Assembly: GCF_029502005.1 (NCBI RefSeq)
Contig: NZ_JAMQOT010000006.1
Span: forward strand, 186,001-250,000
Direction: 5' to 3'
DNA: 64,000 nucleotides
Origin: Natrinema salsiterrestre
GTDB taxonomy: Archaea; Halobacteriota; Halobacteria; Halobacteriales; Natrialbaceae
Below the pieces are notes generated by a model. The model did no database searches. It worked only from the letters and a program-made list of their open reading frames with translations, and was not told where the DNA came from. Shown here one piece after another: positions 1 through 7,194 of the stretch (positions are counted from its first letter, which is position 1; every line of letters starts with the position of its first letter). The position numbers were made by a program, and so were the translations under genes.

Positions 1-181
1 TTTCGATCGAGGAGGCCGTCTCTGGGTGCCATCGCCGGATCACACCCGTCCGTTCAGGAGTTGCTACTGGGGTGTGTCCCCTTCCCCGTCGGTCATCGCG
101 GCCTCCGGGAACGGCACGGACGGTCCGTGCGCCGAGTGCTGTCGCTCCTCGACGGCGTTAATTTCACTCCGTTTCAGGACG
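1..181. other. left-edge region without a convincing gene
   Basis: No frame shows a recognisable protein. A short reading frame that would run leftwards off the window from an ATG at 32-30 (minus strand, beginning M-A-P-R-D-G) is possible but too short to judge. A GC-rich near-palindrome (GCACGGAC / GTCCGTGC) lies at about 113-130 and could form a hairpin, perhaps the end of a transcript arriving from outside the window. Confidence 0.3.
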
Positions 182-189
182 TTTATATC
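182..189 (+). promoter_or_regulatory. TATA box for candidate small RNA
   Basis: TTTATATC is a good haloarchaeal TATA element. Initiation about 25 bases downstream would fall near 208-212, exactly where a strong hairpin (212-243) begins. No protein start codon is placed to use this promoter, which supports a non-coding transcript. Confidence 0.5.
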
Positions 190-207
190 TCGGCGGGATG
201 TACGTGT

Positions 208-322
208 GCATGCTTCCGAAACCCTCGGTAGGGGTTTGGAAGCAAGTCTCGGGTGTCCTAACCACCCGGGGCGTTTGGGTGCGCTGCCCCCTGCGCTCGT
301 GCCTTTGGAGACTTGCTCCAGT
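208..322 (+). ncRNA. candidate structured small RNA with two alternative folds
   Basis: Hairpin A pairs GCTTCC (212-217) with GGAAGC (238-243) and AAACCC (219-224) with GGGTTT (232-237). A closing stem pairs GCAAGTCTC (242-250) with GAGACTTGC (308-316), and inside it CGGGTG (250-255) pairs with CACCCG (263-268) and GGGGC (268-272) with GCCCC (286-290). The segment 238-243 can pair either with 212-217 or, extending the closing stem, with 315-319, so two folds compete. A TATA box lies at the right distance upstream and no protein frame fits. I do not recognise it as SRP RNA, RNase P RNA, tRNA, C/D or H/ACA guide RNA. Folding was done by eye. Confidence 0.45.
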
Positions 323-663
323 TGAACGTTACCGTAACCTTACTTATAACTAATGAAAACGTGACAGGTAATTATCTGGTGCCGGTTCGAGTACCGATGG
401 AATTTCTCGAGTGCGGAGCGAAAGCGGAAGGTCGCTGGCATCGCGGGGCGGCGTTACCGCATCGAACGACTTCGTTCACTGCGTCTTCGCGCGGCAACGC
501 CGCGCGAACGATCCGAGTGACCGCTGGTCCCCCGCTATTCACGAAAACCACGGGCAAATTCGTTCCGCGGGTCGCCCAACGGCGACCCGATCACAGCGCG
601 TCACCGCACGTCGGCTCCCCTACTCGAGACGAGCGATCGCCGAATTATCGAGCCGAAGCGACC
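323..663. other. intergenic region
   Basis: No supported gene between the candidate RNA and the 3' end of glmM. It contains an AT-rich patch with a second TATA-like word (CTTATAAC near 341-348) and one perfect palindrome at 486-508, listed separately. Apparent frames here are low-complexity and show no recognisable protein. Confidence 0.5.
486..508. repeat. 10-bp perfect inverted repeat
   Basis: TTCGCGCGGC (486-495) and GCCGCGCGAA (499-508) are exact inverted copies around an AAC loop. It resembles other short GC-rich palindromes in this window (7058-7078) and may be a REP-like element or a transcript-end hairpin near the convergent side of glmM. Confidence 0.5.
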
Positions 664-2040
664 TCAGGCGTCGGCCTTCGCCTCGGCCAGCGCCTCGTAC
701 ATGTCCTCGGCGAGCGTCTCGGCGCGGTCGCCGTCGCGAGCCTCGGCGTAGATCCGGACGAGCGGTTCGGTTCCGGAGGGACGGGCGAGCACCCAGGCGT
801 CGCCGTAATCCAGCCGGTAGCCGTCTCGAGTGTTGAGTTCCGCCTCGGCGGCCTGCGCCTGGTTGGCCGCCGCGTCGAGCATCGCGTCGCGCTCGGCCGT
901 CGACTCGTACTCGATGTTGCGCCGGACGTTGACGTAGCCGTCGTAGGGGGAGACGATCTCGCTGACGGGCCGTTCGGCCACTAGCTCGAGGAATCGCGCG
1001 GCCGTGAAAGCGCCGTCCCGTGAGAGCCGATAGTCGGGGAAGAAGATCCCGCCGTTGCCCTCGCCCGCGACCGGCACCCGTTCGCCGTTGTCCTCGAGTT
1101 CCTCGATCCGCGTGATGATGTTCGTGGAGCCGATTGGGGTGAGCTCGAGCTCGGCCCCGACCTCGTTCACGACGTCGACCAGCCGCTGGGAGACGTTGAC
1201 CGCGGAGACGGTGGTGTCGCCGGGCTCGAGTTCGGCGGCGGCGAGCGCGGCGAGAGTGGCGTCGCCCTCGACGTACTCGCCGTGCTCGTCGAAGAAGATG
1301 GCGCGGTCGGCGTCGCCGTCGTGGGCGATGCCGACGTCGGCGTCGGTGGCCCGAACGAGCCGACCGAGATCGGTGAGATTGTCCGGGACCGGCTCGGGAT
1401 CGCGGCCGGGGAAGTGGCCGTCCGGCTGGGCGTTGACCGTCACGACGCGACAGCCGAGTTCGCGAAAGAACTCGGGGCTGGTCAGCGATCCCGCACCGTG
1501 ACCCGGATCGAGCGCGACGGTGAGGTCGGCGTCGGCGATCGTCTCGCGGTCCGCGGCCGCGAGCAGGTCGGCGACGTACTCCCGGCCGACGCCGTCGATC
1601 TCGTGGACGCGACCGGTCTCGTCCCAGGGAGCGACGGTGAACGACTCCGCGAGCAGGGTCTCCTCGATCGCCTCGAGGTCGGCGACCGCGAGTTCGACGC
1701 CGTCGCTCCCGACGAGTTTGACCCCGTTGTACGGCGGCGGATTGTGCGACGCCGTGATCACCATCACGGGGACCCCTTCCCGTTCGGCGTAGGCCTGTGC
1801 GCCCGGCGTGGGGACGATCCCGAGGCGGTCGACGTCGGTTCCCGTACTCGCCAGCCCGCTGGCGGCCGCGTCGGCCAGCATGCGTCCCGTATGGCGCGTG
1901 TCGCGAGCGATGGCGACCCGGTCCCCACCGTCGCCGTCCCCCCAGGTCGTCCCCGCCGCTTTCGCGACCCGCAGGACGAACGCGGGCGTCAACTCCTCGT
2001 TGGCGACGCCTCGAGTCCCGCTCGATCCGAAGACTTGCAT
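664..2040 (-). CDS. glmM: phosphoglucosamine mutase / phosphohexomutase
   Basis: A 458-residue alpha-D-phosphohexomutase. It interconverts glucosamine-6-phosphate and glucosamine-1-phosphate, or the related hexose phosphates, feeding UDP-amino-sugar synthesis for surface glycans. The phosphoserine loop TASHNP places the catalytic serine at about residue 98. The Mg-binding loop DGDADR, the sugar loop GEGNGG and the C-terminal phosphate loop RPSGTEP are all present, and the length is normal. Haloarchaea carry several paralogues, so glmM rather than phosphomannomutase is a family-level choice. It is transcribed divergently from the beta-propeller gene at 2144, with about 100 bases of shared upstream region. 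Confidence 0.88.
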   Translation of the reverse strand: MQVFGSSGTRGVANEELTPAFVLRVAKAAGTTWGDGDGGDRVAIARDTRHTGRMLADAAASGLASTGTDVDRLGIVPTPGAQAYAEREGVPVMVITASHNPPPYNGVKLVGSDGVELAVADLEAIEETLLAESFTVAPWDETGRVHEIDGVGREYVADLLAAADRETIADADLTVALDPGHGAGSLTSPEFFRELGCRVVTVNAQPDGHFPGRDPEPVPDNLTDLGRLVRATDADVGIAHDGDADRAIFFDEHGEYVEGDATLAALAAAELEPGDTTVSAVNVSQRLVDVVNEVGAELELTPIGSTNIITRIEELEDNGERVPVAGEGNGGIFFPDYRLSRDGAFTAARFLELVAERPVSEIVSPYDGYVNVRRNIEYESTAERDAMLDAAANQAQAAEAELNTRDGYRLDYGDAWVLARPSGTEPLVRIYAEARDGDRAETLAEDMYEALAEAKADA

Positions 2041-2143
2041 TACCGGCTAGTCTGACCGGCCACCTCAAAGGGATTCCGCAAACCGATTCGACCACAGCCG
2101 CCGCGGACGGAACGTTTTCGGCCCGCCGCCGCCACGGTCCCGT

Positions 2144-3010
2144 ATGGACTCGATCGAAGAGAAACGCGTCTACGGCGATCGCGGCGGGGCGATTACCGTC
2201 TACATCGCGAGCGGAATCGGCGTCGTCCGCGTCCGCGTGGCCGGCGACGCCGTCGGCGAATTCGGTCTCTGCGAGCGGTGTGACGCTCGAGACGTCGCGG
2301 CGACCCGCGGCGGCGTCGCGGTCGCGACCGACGAGGACGTTCGGCTACTCGACCTTCCGGACGGAGCCGGTGTCGACGAACCGGCAGACGAGACCTTCGT
2401 CGGGACGGACTTCGGCCCGGCGGTCGCCGTCGGCAACGACGACGGCGAGCTGATCGCGGCCGGCCCGGACGGCCGCGTGGCCGCTCGACCGGCCGGAACC
2501 GACGAGTGGACGACGCTCGAGGACGAGGTCGGTCGAGCGGTGCGAGCGATCGACGGCGATCTCGTCGGGACCGACGGCGGCGTCTACCGCGTCCACGACG
2601 GCGGGCTCGACCACGCCGGACTGACGGACGTCCGGGACGTCTCGGCCGCCGGCGTCCCGCTCGCCGCCACCGCCGACGGACTCTACAAGCTCGGCAACGG
2701 CTGGATGGAGATCCGCGAGGGGGCGTTCGACGTCGTCGCGGCCGATCCGCGCACGGAACCCGGCCGTCTCGAGCGCGCACACGCGGTCGCGGACCGGATC
2801 CTCTACGAGTACGACGCGACCGACGACGAGTGGCAGAAGGGGAGTCGCTCGAGCGACCGGATCGTCGGCGTCGACTACGGCGAAACGGTGTACGCCGTCA
2901 CGGCCGGCGGCGTGTTCCGCACGGCGACGGACGGGACGTGGCGAAAACGAGCGCTCGGCGTCACCGACGTAACGGGCATCGCAGTGCCGCGCTACGCGGC
3001 CGACAGCTGA
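2144..3010 (+). CDS. HVO_0234-family beta-propeller-like protein
   Basis: A 288-residue acidic, probably cytoplasmic protein with repeated short strands of the type G-G-V-Y-R-V, D-G-L-Y-K-L and G-G-V-F-R-T at about 40-50 residue spacing, the pattern of beta-propeller blades. I recognise it as the haloarchaeal HVO_0234 family, whose function is unknown. A C-x-x-C pair lies near residues 43-46. It sits just upstream of prs on the same strand, but a separate TATA-like sequence before prs suggests independent transcription. A TTTTC-rich TATA-like stretch near 2113-2118 precedes the ATG by about 28 bases, consistent with a leaderless mRNA. Confidence 0.7.
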   Translation: MDSIEEKRVYGDRGGAITVYIASGIGVVRVRVAGDAVGEFGLCERCDARDVAATRGGVAVATDEDVRLLDLPDGAGVDEPADETFVGTDFGPAVAVGNDDGELIAAGPDGRVAARPAGTDEWTTLEDEVGRAVRAIDGDLVGTDGGVYRVHDGGLDHAGLTDVRDVSAAGVPLAATADGLYKLGNGWMEIREGAFDVVAADPRTEPGRLERAHAVADRILYEYDATDDEWQKGSRSSDRIVGVDYGETVYAVTAGGVFRTATDGTWRKRALGVTDVTGIAVPRYAADS

Positions 3011-3165
3011 CGCTGCGAGTCCGGAACCGAGCACTCGTTTAAGTGGTTCTGGTCACAAGGTGAAGCTACGAAGGGCTTTTGCGGACAGCGCTACCGCTCG
3101 CGGAGCGGCGCGTCTCTCGGTCCGAGAACGAAAACTGGTTTACCCCCCGGCCTGTCCCACCGACT

Positions 3166-4023
3166 ATGATCGTTAGCGGATCCACGTCGCAGACGCTCGC
3201 CGCAGCGCTCGCACGCGAACTCGAGGAACCGCTCGCTGCGGTCGAGTACGACCGGTTCCCCGACGGCGAACTGCTGGCGGCCGTCCCCGGCGTGGCCGAG
3301 GCCGAGCCGTATCGGGCGGTGATCGTCGCGTCGACGCTCTCGAGCGACGCCCACCTCGAGGTGCTCCAGTTACAGGACGCCGTCCGGGAGGCGGGCGTCG
3401 AGAAGGTCGTCACCGTCCTTCCCTACATGGGATACGGCCGACAGGACGCCGCGTTCGAGCCGGGACATCCCGTTTCCGCGCGGGCCGTCGCCCGTGCGAT
3501 TTCGACGGGCGCGGACCGCGTGGTGACGGTCAATCCCCACGAACGGGCGGTCTGCAAGTTCTTCGAGCCGACCGCGACCGCGGTCGACGCGGCGGGTCGA
3601 CTGGCCGAGCCGCTCCCCGCCGACCTCGCGGATCCGGTCTTCCTCTCTCCCGACGCGGGTGCCGTCGAGCTCGCGGAGACGGTCCGGGACACGTACGGCG
3701 CGGGCGAGACCGACTACTTCGAAAAGACGCGCCACTCCGGTACTGAGGTGGATATCTCGCCCAGCGACGTCGACGTCGCGGGCCGCGACGTGGTCGTCGT
3801 CGACGACATCATCGCGACGGGATCCACCATGAGCGAAGCGGTCGCCGTGTTACAGGAACGAGACGTCGGTCGGGTCTTCGTCACCTGCGTTCATCCGCTC
3901 CTCGCGCGCGACGCCGTCACGAAACTCTCGCGGGCCGGCGTCGAGGCGATCTACGGCACCGACACCATCGAGCGCGGTGTCGAGACTATTTCGGTCGCCC
4001 CGGCGCTCGCAACGAACCTGTAA
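3166..4023 (+). CDS. prs: ribose-phosphate pyrophosphokinase (PRPP synthetase)
   Basis: A 285-residue enzyme that makes phosphoribosyl pyrophosphate from ribose-5-phosphate and ATP, the precursor for nucleotides and histidine. It has the family layout: N-terminal segment with F-P-D-G-E, the YMGYGRQD motif, the VNPHE segment with its conserved histidine and the PRPP-binding loop VVVDDIIATGSTM. The in-frame extension upstream to 3079 is not protein-like. I chose the ATG at 3166 because the protein then begins MIVSGSTSQ, as expected for archaeal Prs, and because a TTTACC box lies 25 bases upstream. Prs supplies upp, hisA and hisB, which are all in this window. Confidence 0.92.
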   Translation: MIVSGSTSQTLAAALARELEEPLAAVEYDRFPDGELLAAVPGVAEAEPYRAVIVASTLSSDAHLEVLQLQDAVREAGVEKVVTVLPYMGYGRQDAAFEPGHPVSARAVARAISTGADRVVTVNPHERAVCKFFEPTATAVDAAGRLAEPLPADLADPVFLSPDAGAVELAETVRDTYGAGETDYFEKTRHSGTEVDISPSDVDVAGRDVVVVDDIIATGSTMSEAVAVLQERDVGRVFVTCVHPLLARDAVTKLSRAGVEAIYGTDTIERGVETISVAPALATNL

Positions 4024-4146
4024 CTAAACGATTAAGTGGTGGCCAGACATCGTGCTTAGTTGGTAGCGCGTGGCACGAGACGGTCTCGGCCGCGACGAAT
4101 GCGAATCGGAATCGGACCGATTGCGGACAACGGACTAATCGACCAG

Positions 4147-4686
4147 ATGCACGGAATCGTCCACAAGACCCTCAAGGAGTACGTCGTCGACCGAACCGAC
4201 GACGGCACCTGGGACACGATCGTCGAGCGATCCGACCTCGAGCCGAAGCTGTACCTCCCCGTCTCCCACTACGACGACGCGGAGATCGACGCGATCCTCG
4301 AGACGCTCTCGACGATGGCGACCCAGGACAGACGCGCGATCGAGCGGGATTTCGGCAAGACGCTCGCTCCCGAACTACTCTCGACGTTCAGCGCTCACAT
4401 CCGCGGCGACTGGGACGTCGACGAACTCCTCGGCGGACTCGAGGACGTTTACGACGACATCGATAGCGCGACCGAGGAAACGTCGCTTCCGGCGATATCC
4501 TGTACGCTGGAGTCCGATCACGCGGTCGTCACGTACGACACTCACCGCGACCAGCAGTACTGCGGGCTGGCCCACGGGGTCCTCGAGGGCGTGATCGCCG
4601 CGTTCGACGGCGACGCGCCCGTCACGAAAACGGCCTGTGTCGACGACGGCGCCGAGCGCTGTGAGTTCCGCGTCGACCTCGAGTGA
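4147..4686 (+). CDS. H-NOX-like (heme NO-binding domain) protein with Tyr at the proximal ligand position
   Basis: A 179-residue single-domain protein of the HNOB/H-NOX family. It opens with MHGIVHKTLKEYVV and ends with a distal segment GVLEGVIAAF, both typical. H-NOX domains sense NO or O2 through a heme bound by His102, with a YxSxR motif holding the propionates. Here residue 102 is Tyr in LEDVYDDI, P115 is kept, and YxSxR reads YDTHR (130-134), so the heme-binding signature is altered. The reading frame stays open upstream to 4060; starting at MHG gives the usual family N-terminus, but an ATG at 4099 is possible. No kinase or cyclase partner is adjacent. Confidence 0.75.
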   Translation: MHGIVHKTLKEYVVDRTDDGTWDTIVERSDLEPKLYLPVSHYDDAEIDAILETLSTMATQDRRAIERDFGKTLAPELLSTFSAHIRGDWDVDELLGGLEDVYDDIDSATEETSLPAISCTLESDHAVVTYDTHRDQQYCGLAHGVLEGVIAAFDGDAPVTKTACVDDGAERCEFRVDLE

Positions 4687-4772
4687 GGCGGCGAAACGAC
4701 CGTCGCCGTCGATTTCTGTGTCGGAGAATGCACCGGGTAGCCGACCGAAAGACGTGTCGGTGCCCGCGAGCG

Positions 4773-6872
4773 TCAGCCGCGCCGAGCGAGCAGTGTAGCT
4801 GCGAGCGCCGTCACGAAGGCGACGAGCGCAGCTGGCATACCGAATCCGGGTACGTCATCGACCGCCGCGGCCGGGCCGCCGCCGACGCTGACGACCGCGG
4901 TCCGGTCGCCGACGGCCACCTCGTACCGGCCGTCCTCGTCGAACCGGAGTTCGGCATCGACAGTCGTCGTCTCGCCGGGTCGGAGCGCCACCGACCGGTT
5001 GGCGACGGTGCCGTCTACCGTCCGGAACTCGAGGACGGCCGCCGCCGGCCGATCATCGGCGGCTTCGACCGTCGCGGTCGCCGTTACCGGTTCGCCTGGC
5101 TCGATGCTGTCGGGCGCGACCTGCAGGTCGGTGACGGTCACGCTCGCGGACGAACGGACGACCGCCGTGAGCCGATCCGAGCCGACGCGGATATCGTACT
5201 CGCCGGGATCGGATGGCGTCCACGAGAGGGCGTGGCTCGTCTCCTCGCCCGGTGGGAGGGTCCCCCGCCGGTGGTCGACCACCCGTCCGTCGACCTCCAG
5301 GGTCGCGTCGTAGGTTCCCTCGCGATCGCCGGCGTTCGTGACGGTGCTCGGAATCGTCACCGGTTCGCCGGCCGGAACCGCGATGACGTCGGGGTCTCCG
5401 TCGGTACCGCTGGTCTCCGCGGCCGTCCAGCGCGGCCACTCCTGTCCCCCGACCTCGATCGGATCGGACCCCAGTCCGTACTCGAAGGCGGCCACCTCCT
5501 GATCGAAGGCGCTCCGGTGTTGGCTCCGGCTCCACATCTCCGGGGTGGACTCGGTTCGCGTGTACTGTTCCGCCACGGCGCGGACCTTCGCGCCGCCGTT
5601 GTCCTCGATCGCCCCCAGGAAATCCGCCTCGGTCACCGTCCCCTCCTGAGCGTTCAGCGTCCGGAACACGTCCTCGAGCGTGCGATCGCCGTCCGTCGCG
5701 ATTCGGAGCTGTCGATCGATCTCGCCGTAGGCGAGCGCTCCTTTCGTGTACGGCGTGTTCGGATCGTCCCACGTCGAGGGATCGGAGAGCACCGCGTCGG
5801 CGTAGGACGACCGTTCACCCCGCTCGAGGAGGCCGCTGAAGTCGCCGAAATCGGTACGCCCGCTCTCGAGGGCGAGCAGGCCCGCGTAGTAGTCGGCCTG
5901 CCCCTCGACGACCCACTTCGTCTCGGGGGCGGTGTCGTCGCTCCTGCCGGAAAACCGCTGACGAACGTGGACGTACTCGTGAAGCCAGACCGGGTTCGGC
6001 TCGTCGAGCGTGGCGTCGTCGACGACCCACGCGTCCGACGCTCCGTACTGAATCCCACGTTTCGATCCCCAGTCGATATCGCTCGGCACTGCGACCATGA
6101 AGACCTCGTCCCGCCGCGATCCGACCGCGAGTCGTTCGCGAGCGTCCGCGAGCGCTGTGAGGATCGCGTCCGGCGACTCTTCGAGGTCCGCGACCTCGGG
6201 AACGATCAGCCTGATCCGCCCGCCGTCGACGGCTCGCTCGTGCTCCGTTACTTCGCCGAAGAAGGCGATGTCGCCGCCGGTCGCCCCCGGTCCGTCGACG
6301 CGCGCCGACCGCTCGAGGCCGACCGACTCGGTTCCTCGCACCGAGATTCCCACGTCGGGGACCGGTACGATACCCCACTCGCCGGTGTCGATGAACGTGT
6401 AGCCCTCGCTCGAGGAACCCACGCCGCTCTCGTCGCCACCGCCCCGTCGATCCGCCGGCATCGTGTACCGGATCATCGGTTTATCGGTGTCCTCGGTCCA
6501 CTCGAACGTCCGCTCGCCGGTCCGCTCGAATCCCGACATCGACTCGACGGTCGCAGCCCCCGCGAGTTCGATCTCGAGTTCCGTCACCGAATCCGGCACG
6601 TGGACCGTCAGTTCCGCCTCGAAAACGTCGGGGTCGTCAGGTCGATGGTGAAGGACCGTCTCCCGGAGAACGACGTCCTCGGAGCCGCTGGTCGCCGCCG
6701 AGCCGGCGTTCGTCCCGACCGACGCGAGCGACTCGCTGGGGACGGGGCCAGCGGTCGACTCAGCGGTGACTGGCGACGCAGTCGCCTGTGCCGGCTCGAG
6801 CGCACCGACGCCAGCTGGCAGACTACCGACGAGCAAGACGACGAACGCGAGGACGGCGACCCGAGAGTTCAC
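4773..6872 (-). CDS. secreted gluzincin-type metalloprotease with PGF-CTERM anchor
   Basis: A 699-residue exported protein starting at a GTG. It has an N-terminal signal peptide (residues 1-25), a low-complexity linker and then a peptidase-like domain with HEYVH at 298-302 and a downstream Glu in EGQADYY (E323). This gives HExxH plus a Glu 20 residues later, the zinc site of gluzincins (M1/M61-like). Two beta-sandwich CARDB-like domains follow, at roughly 480-570 and 575-660. The C-terminus carries PGFGMPAA, a hydrophobic stretch and ARRG, the PGF-CTERM signal cleaved by archaeosortase A for lipid anchoring. Probable role: surface proteolysis; the substrate is unknown. Confidence 0.8.
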   Translation of the reverse strand: MNSRVAVLAFVVLLVGSLPAGVGALEPAQATASPVTAESTAGPVPSESLASVGTNAGSAATSGSEDVVLRETVLHHRPDDPDVFEAELTVHVPDSVTELEIELAGAATVESMSGFERTGERTFEWTEDTDKPMIRYTMPADRRGGGDESGVGSSSEGYTFIDTGEWGIVPVPDVGISVRGTESVGLERSARVDGPGATGGDIAFFGEVTEHERAVDGGRIRLIVPEVADLEESPDAILTALADARERLAVGSRRDEVFMVAVPSDIDWGSKRGIQYGASDAWVVDDATLDEPNPVWLHEYVHVRQRFSGRSDDTAPETKWVVEGQADYYAGLLALESGRTDFGDFSGLLERGERSSYADAVLSDPSTWDDPNTPYTKGALAYGEIDRQLRIATDGDRTLEDVFRTLNAQEGTVTEADFLGAIEDNGGAKVRAVAEQYTRTESTPEMWSRSQHRSAFDQEVAAFEYGLGSDPIEVGGQEWPRWTAAETSGTDGDPDVIAVPAGEPVTIPSTVTNAGDREGTYDATLEVDGRVVDHRRGTLPPGEETSHALSWTPSDPGEYDIRVGSDRLTAVVRSSASVTVTDLQVAPDSIEPGEPVTATATVEAADDRPAAAVLEFRTVDGTVANRSVALRPGETTTVDAELRFDEDGRYEVAVGDRTAVVSVGGGPAAAVDDVPGFGMPAALVAFVTALAATLLARRG

Positions 6873-6986
6873 TACTCATAGCTGGTAAGTCAGCGGCCAA
6901 GACGTTTATGGCAGCGTTACTGTCACCGGTTCGGAAAAATAAACACGGACGGAACCGACACGAGTCAGAGACAAACGAAAAAACCG

Positions 6987-7025
6987 CTAGTCCGACGCTT
7001 CCGCGGCCGCCAGCGGCTCGATCGC
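6987..7025 (-). pseudogene. duplicated remnant of the ileS 3' end
   Basis: Identical over 39 bases to 7195-7233, the last 12 codons plus stop of ileS. Read in the same frame the remnant continues for a few more codons as V-D-A-E-I-A-I-E-P-L, against T-I-E-I-A-I-E-P-L in ileS, so protein-level similarity extends past the identical part. This looks like the tail of a diverged or partly deleted second ileS copy, or a recombination scar. The two copies lie 208 bases apart. Confidence 0.65.
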
Positions 7026-7057
7026 AATCTCTGCATCCACCTTTTTCCGCTTCGGGA

Positions 7058-7078
7058 TTCGCTCGCTCCGCGAGCGAA
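7058..7078. repeat. REP-like palindrome
   Basis: TTCGCTCGC (7058-7066) and GCGAGCGAA (7070-7078) are perfect inverted copies around TCC. Words of this kind also occur near 24911-24930 in another intergenic gap, suggesting a dispersed haloarchaeal intergenic palindrome. Confidence 0.5.
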
Positions 7079-7194
7079 CCACTCGCCGCAAAAATCTGGA
7101 CCAAAAAACCCGCCTCGCTGCTCACGGGTCACTTCGTTCCCGTTCGCTATCGAGGACTTCGCATTCGCTCAGTCCTCGCGCCGCTCGGCGGTGA

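Larger units (their letters stand above)
6873..7194. other. intergenic region between ileS and the surface protease
   Basis: 322 bases without an intact gene. It holds a 39-bp copy of the ileS 3' end (6987-7025), a perfect palindrome (7058-7078) and short inverted words such as CGGG...CCCG and GAGGACT...AGTCCTC near 7130-7180 that could form transcript-end hairpins for ileS. No clear TATA box stands out immediately upstream of the protease start. Confidence 0.6.
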
